Source: an uncultured Bacteroides sp. (lineage in GTDB: Bacteria > Bacteroidota > Bacteroidia > Bacteroidales > Bacteroidaceae). From it: a stretch of 7,748 nt of DNA. The stretch lies in assembly GCA_900556625.1 (NCBI GenBank), contig USPQ01000116.1, forward strand, positions 1-7,748, in the 5' to 3' direction. The translations under genes and the position numbers were made by a program. Positions within the stretch are counted from its first letter, which is position 1; every line of letters starts with the position of its first letter. This document shows, piece by piece, positions 7,571 to 7,748 of the stretch. The notes under the pieces were generated by a model. That model made no database searches. It saw only the letters and a list, made by a program, of their open reading frames with translations, and had not been told where the DNA came from.

Positions 7571-7748
7571 ATGAAACACTATTATTCCTTTCTGATAATA
7601 ACCTCATTGTTATTAGCCGGATGCGGGCAAAAAGACCGGGCAAAATTTCAATTCGAATCATCTGTACAGACAGAAGAAAGTTATCCGCTAGCGAAAGAAT
7701 ATATTAAAGAAGCTGTTATCACAGGAAAAGTGTTGAACCGGGATTTTT
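7571..7748 (+). CDS. Lipoprotein of unknown function, 5' part only (possibly TlpA-related)
   Basis: Fifty-nine codons are visible from the ATG at 7571 to the window edge. The start is typical of a lipoprotein: M-K-H, a hydrophobic stretch, then the lipobox LLAGC with the lipidated cysteine at residue 18. GQKDRAK follows, so the mature protein should be anchored to a membrane facing the periplasm or the surface. Further on, EAVITGKVLNRDF looks like the first beta strand of an N-terminal beta-sandwich. Strands worded like this, with V-I-x-G-K-V, often open the domain before the thioredoxin fold in Bacteroides TlpA-type lipoproteins, but the diagnostic region is outside the window. It has its own candidate promoter and lies after a terminator, so it is probably not part of the GH2 operon. 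Confidence 0.75.
   Translation, partial: MKHYYSFLIITSLLLAGCGQKDRAKFQFESSVQTEESYPLAKEYIKEAVITGKVLNRDF

Noticed and set aside
7399..7707. A 102-codon plus-strand open frame after the second GH2
   Set aside because: It starts right after the GH2 stop, runs through the terminator and AT-rich gap, and then overlaps the lipoprotein gene in another frame. Its composition looks like translated noncoding sequence.

Overview
The window looks like chromosomal DNA of a gut Bacteroides or close relative (order Bacteroidales). This rests on moderately AT-rich composition, A-rich translation starts without strong Shine-Dalgarno sites, a TAnnTTTG promoter box, exported Bacteroides-style enzymes and a TlpA-type protein with a Bacteroides-type C-terminal domain. 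I see no tRNA, rRNA, CRISPR array, integrase or transposase.

Layout. Positions 1-86 hold the last 27 codons of a rightward gene. A near-perfect hairpin with flanking A and T runs (90-138) closes it and also closes the leftward gene facing it. That leftward gene (149-1141) is a TlpA/ResA-type thioredoxin-fold protein with a CGPC active site. It seems to have lost its 5' end: family-like sequence continues in frame upstream of the first usable start, then hits a stop, and no signal peptide remains. After a short divergent gap with a small hairpin (1220-1241) come two large rightward genes 36 bases apart, almost certainly co-transcribed. Both encode exported glycoside hydrolase family 2 (GH2) enzymes. 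The first (1258-4512) is a LacZ-type beta-galactosidase with the recognisable active-site and metal-site residues. The second (4549-7398) is a divergent GH2 that keeps the two candidate catalytic glutamates but lacks the LacZ-type magnesium-site glutamate. A strong terminator (7410-7442) ends the pair. A candidate promoter (about 7508-7515) then precedes a lipoprotein gene (7571 onward) that runs off the window.

How the genes work together. The two GH2 enzymes probably trim different terminal sugars from one glycan in the periplasm, as part of a polysaccharide utilisation locus or an orphan satellite of one. No SusC/SusD pair, sensor or sigma/anti-sigma regulator is inside the window, so the substrate cannot be fixed. 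The TlpA-type gene and the lipoprotein are separate transcription units.

I found no convincing undescribed system. The points most worth a second look are the truncated TlpA gene and its mini-ORF, the non-LacZ active site of the second GH2, and a GTTGAG-rich direct repeat embedded in the coding sequence of the first GH2.
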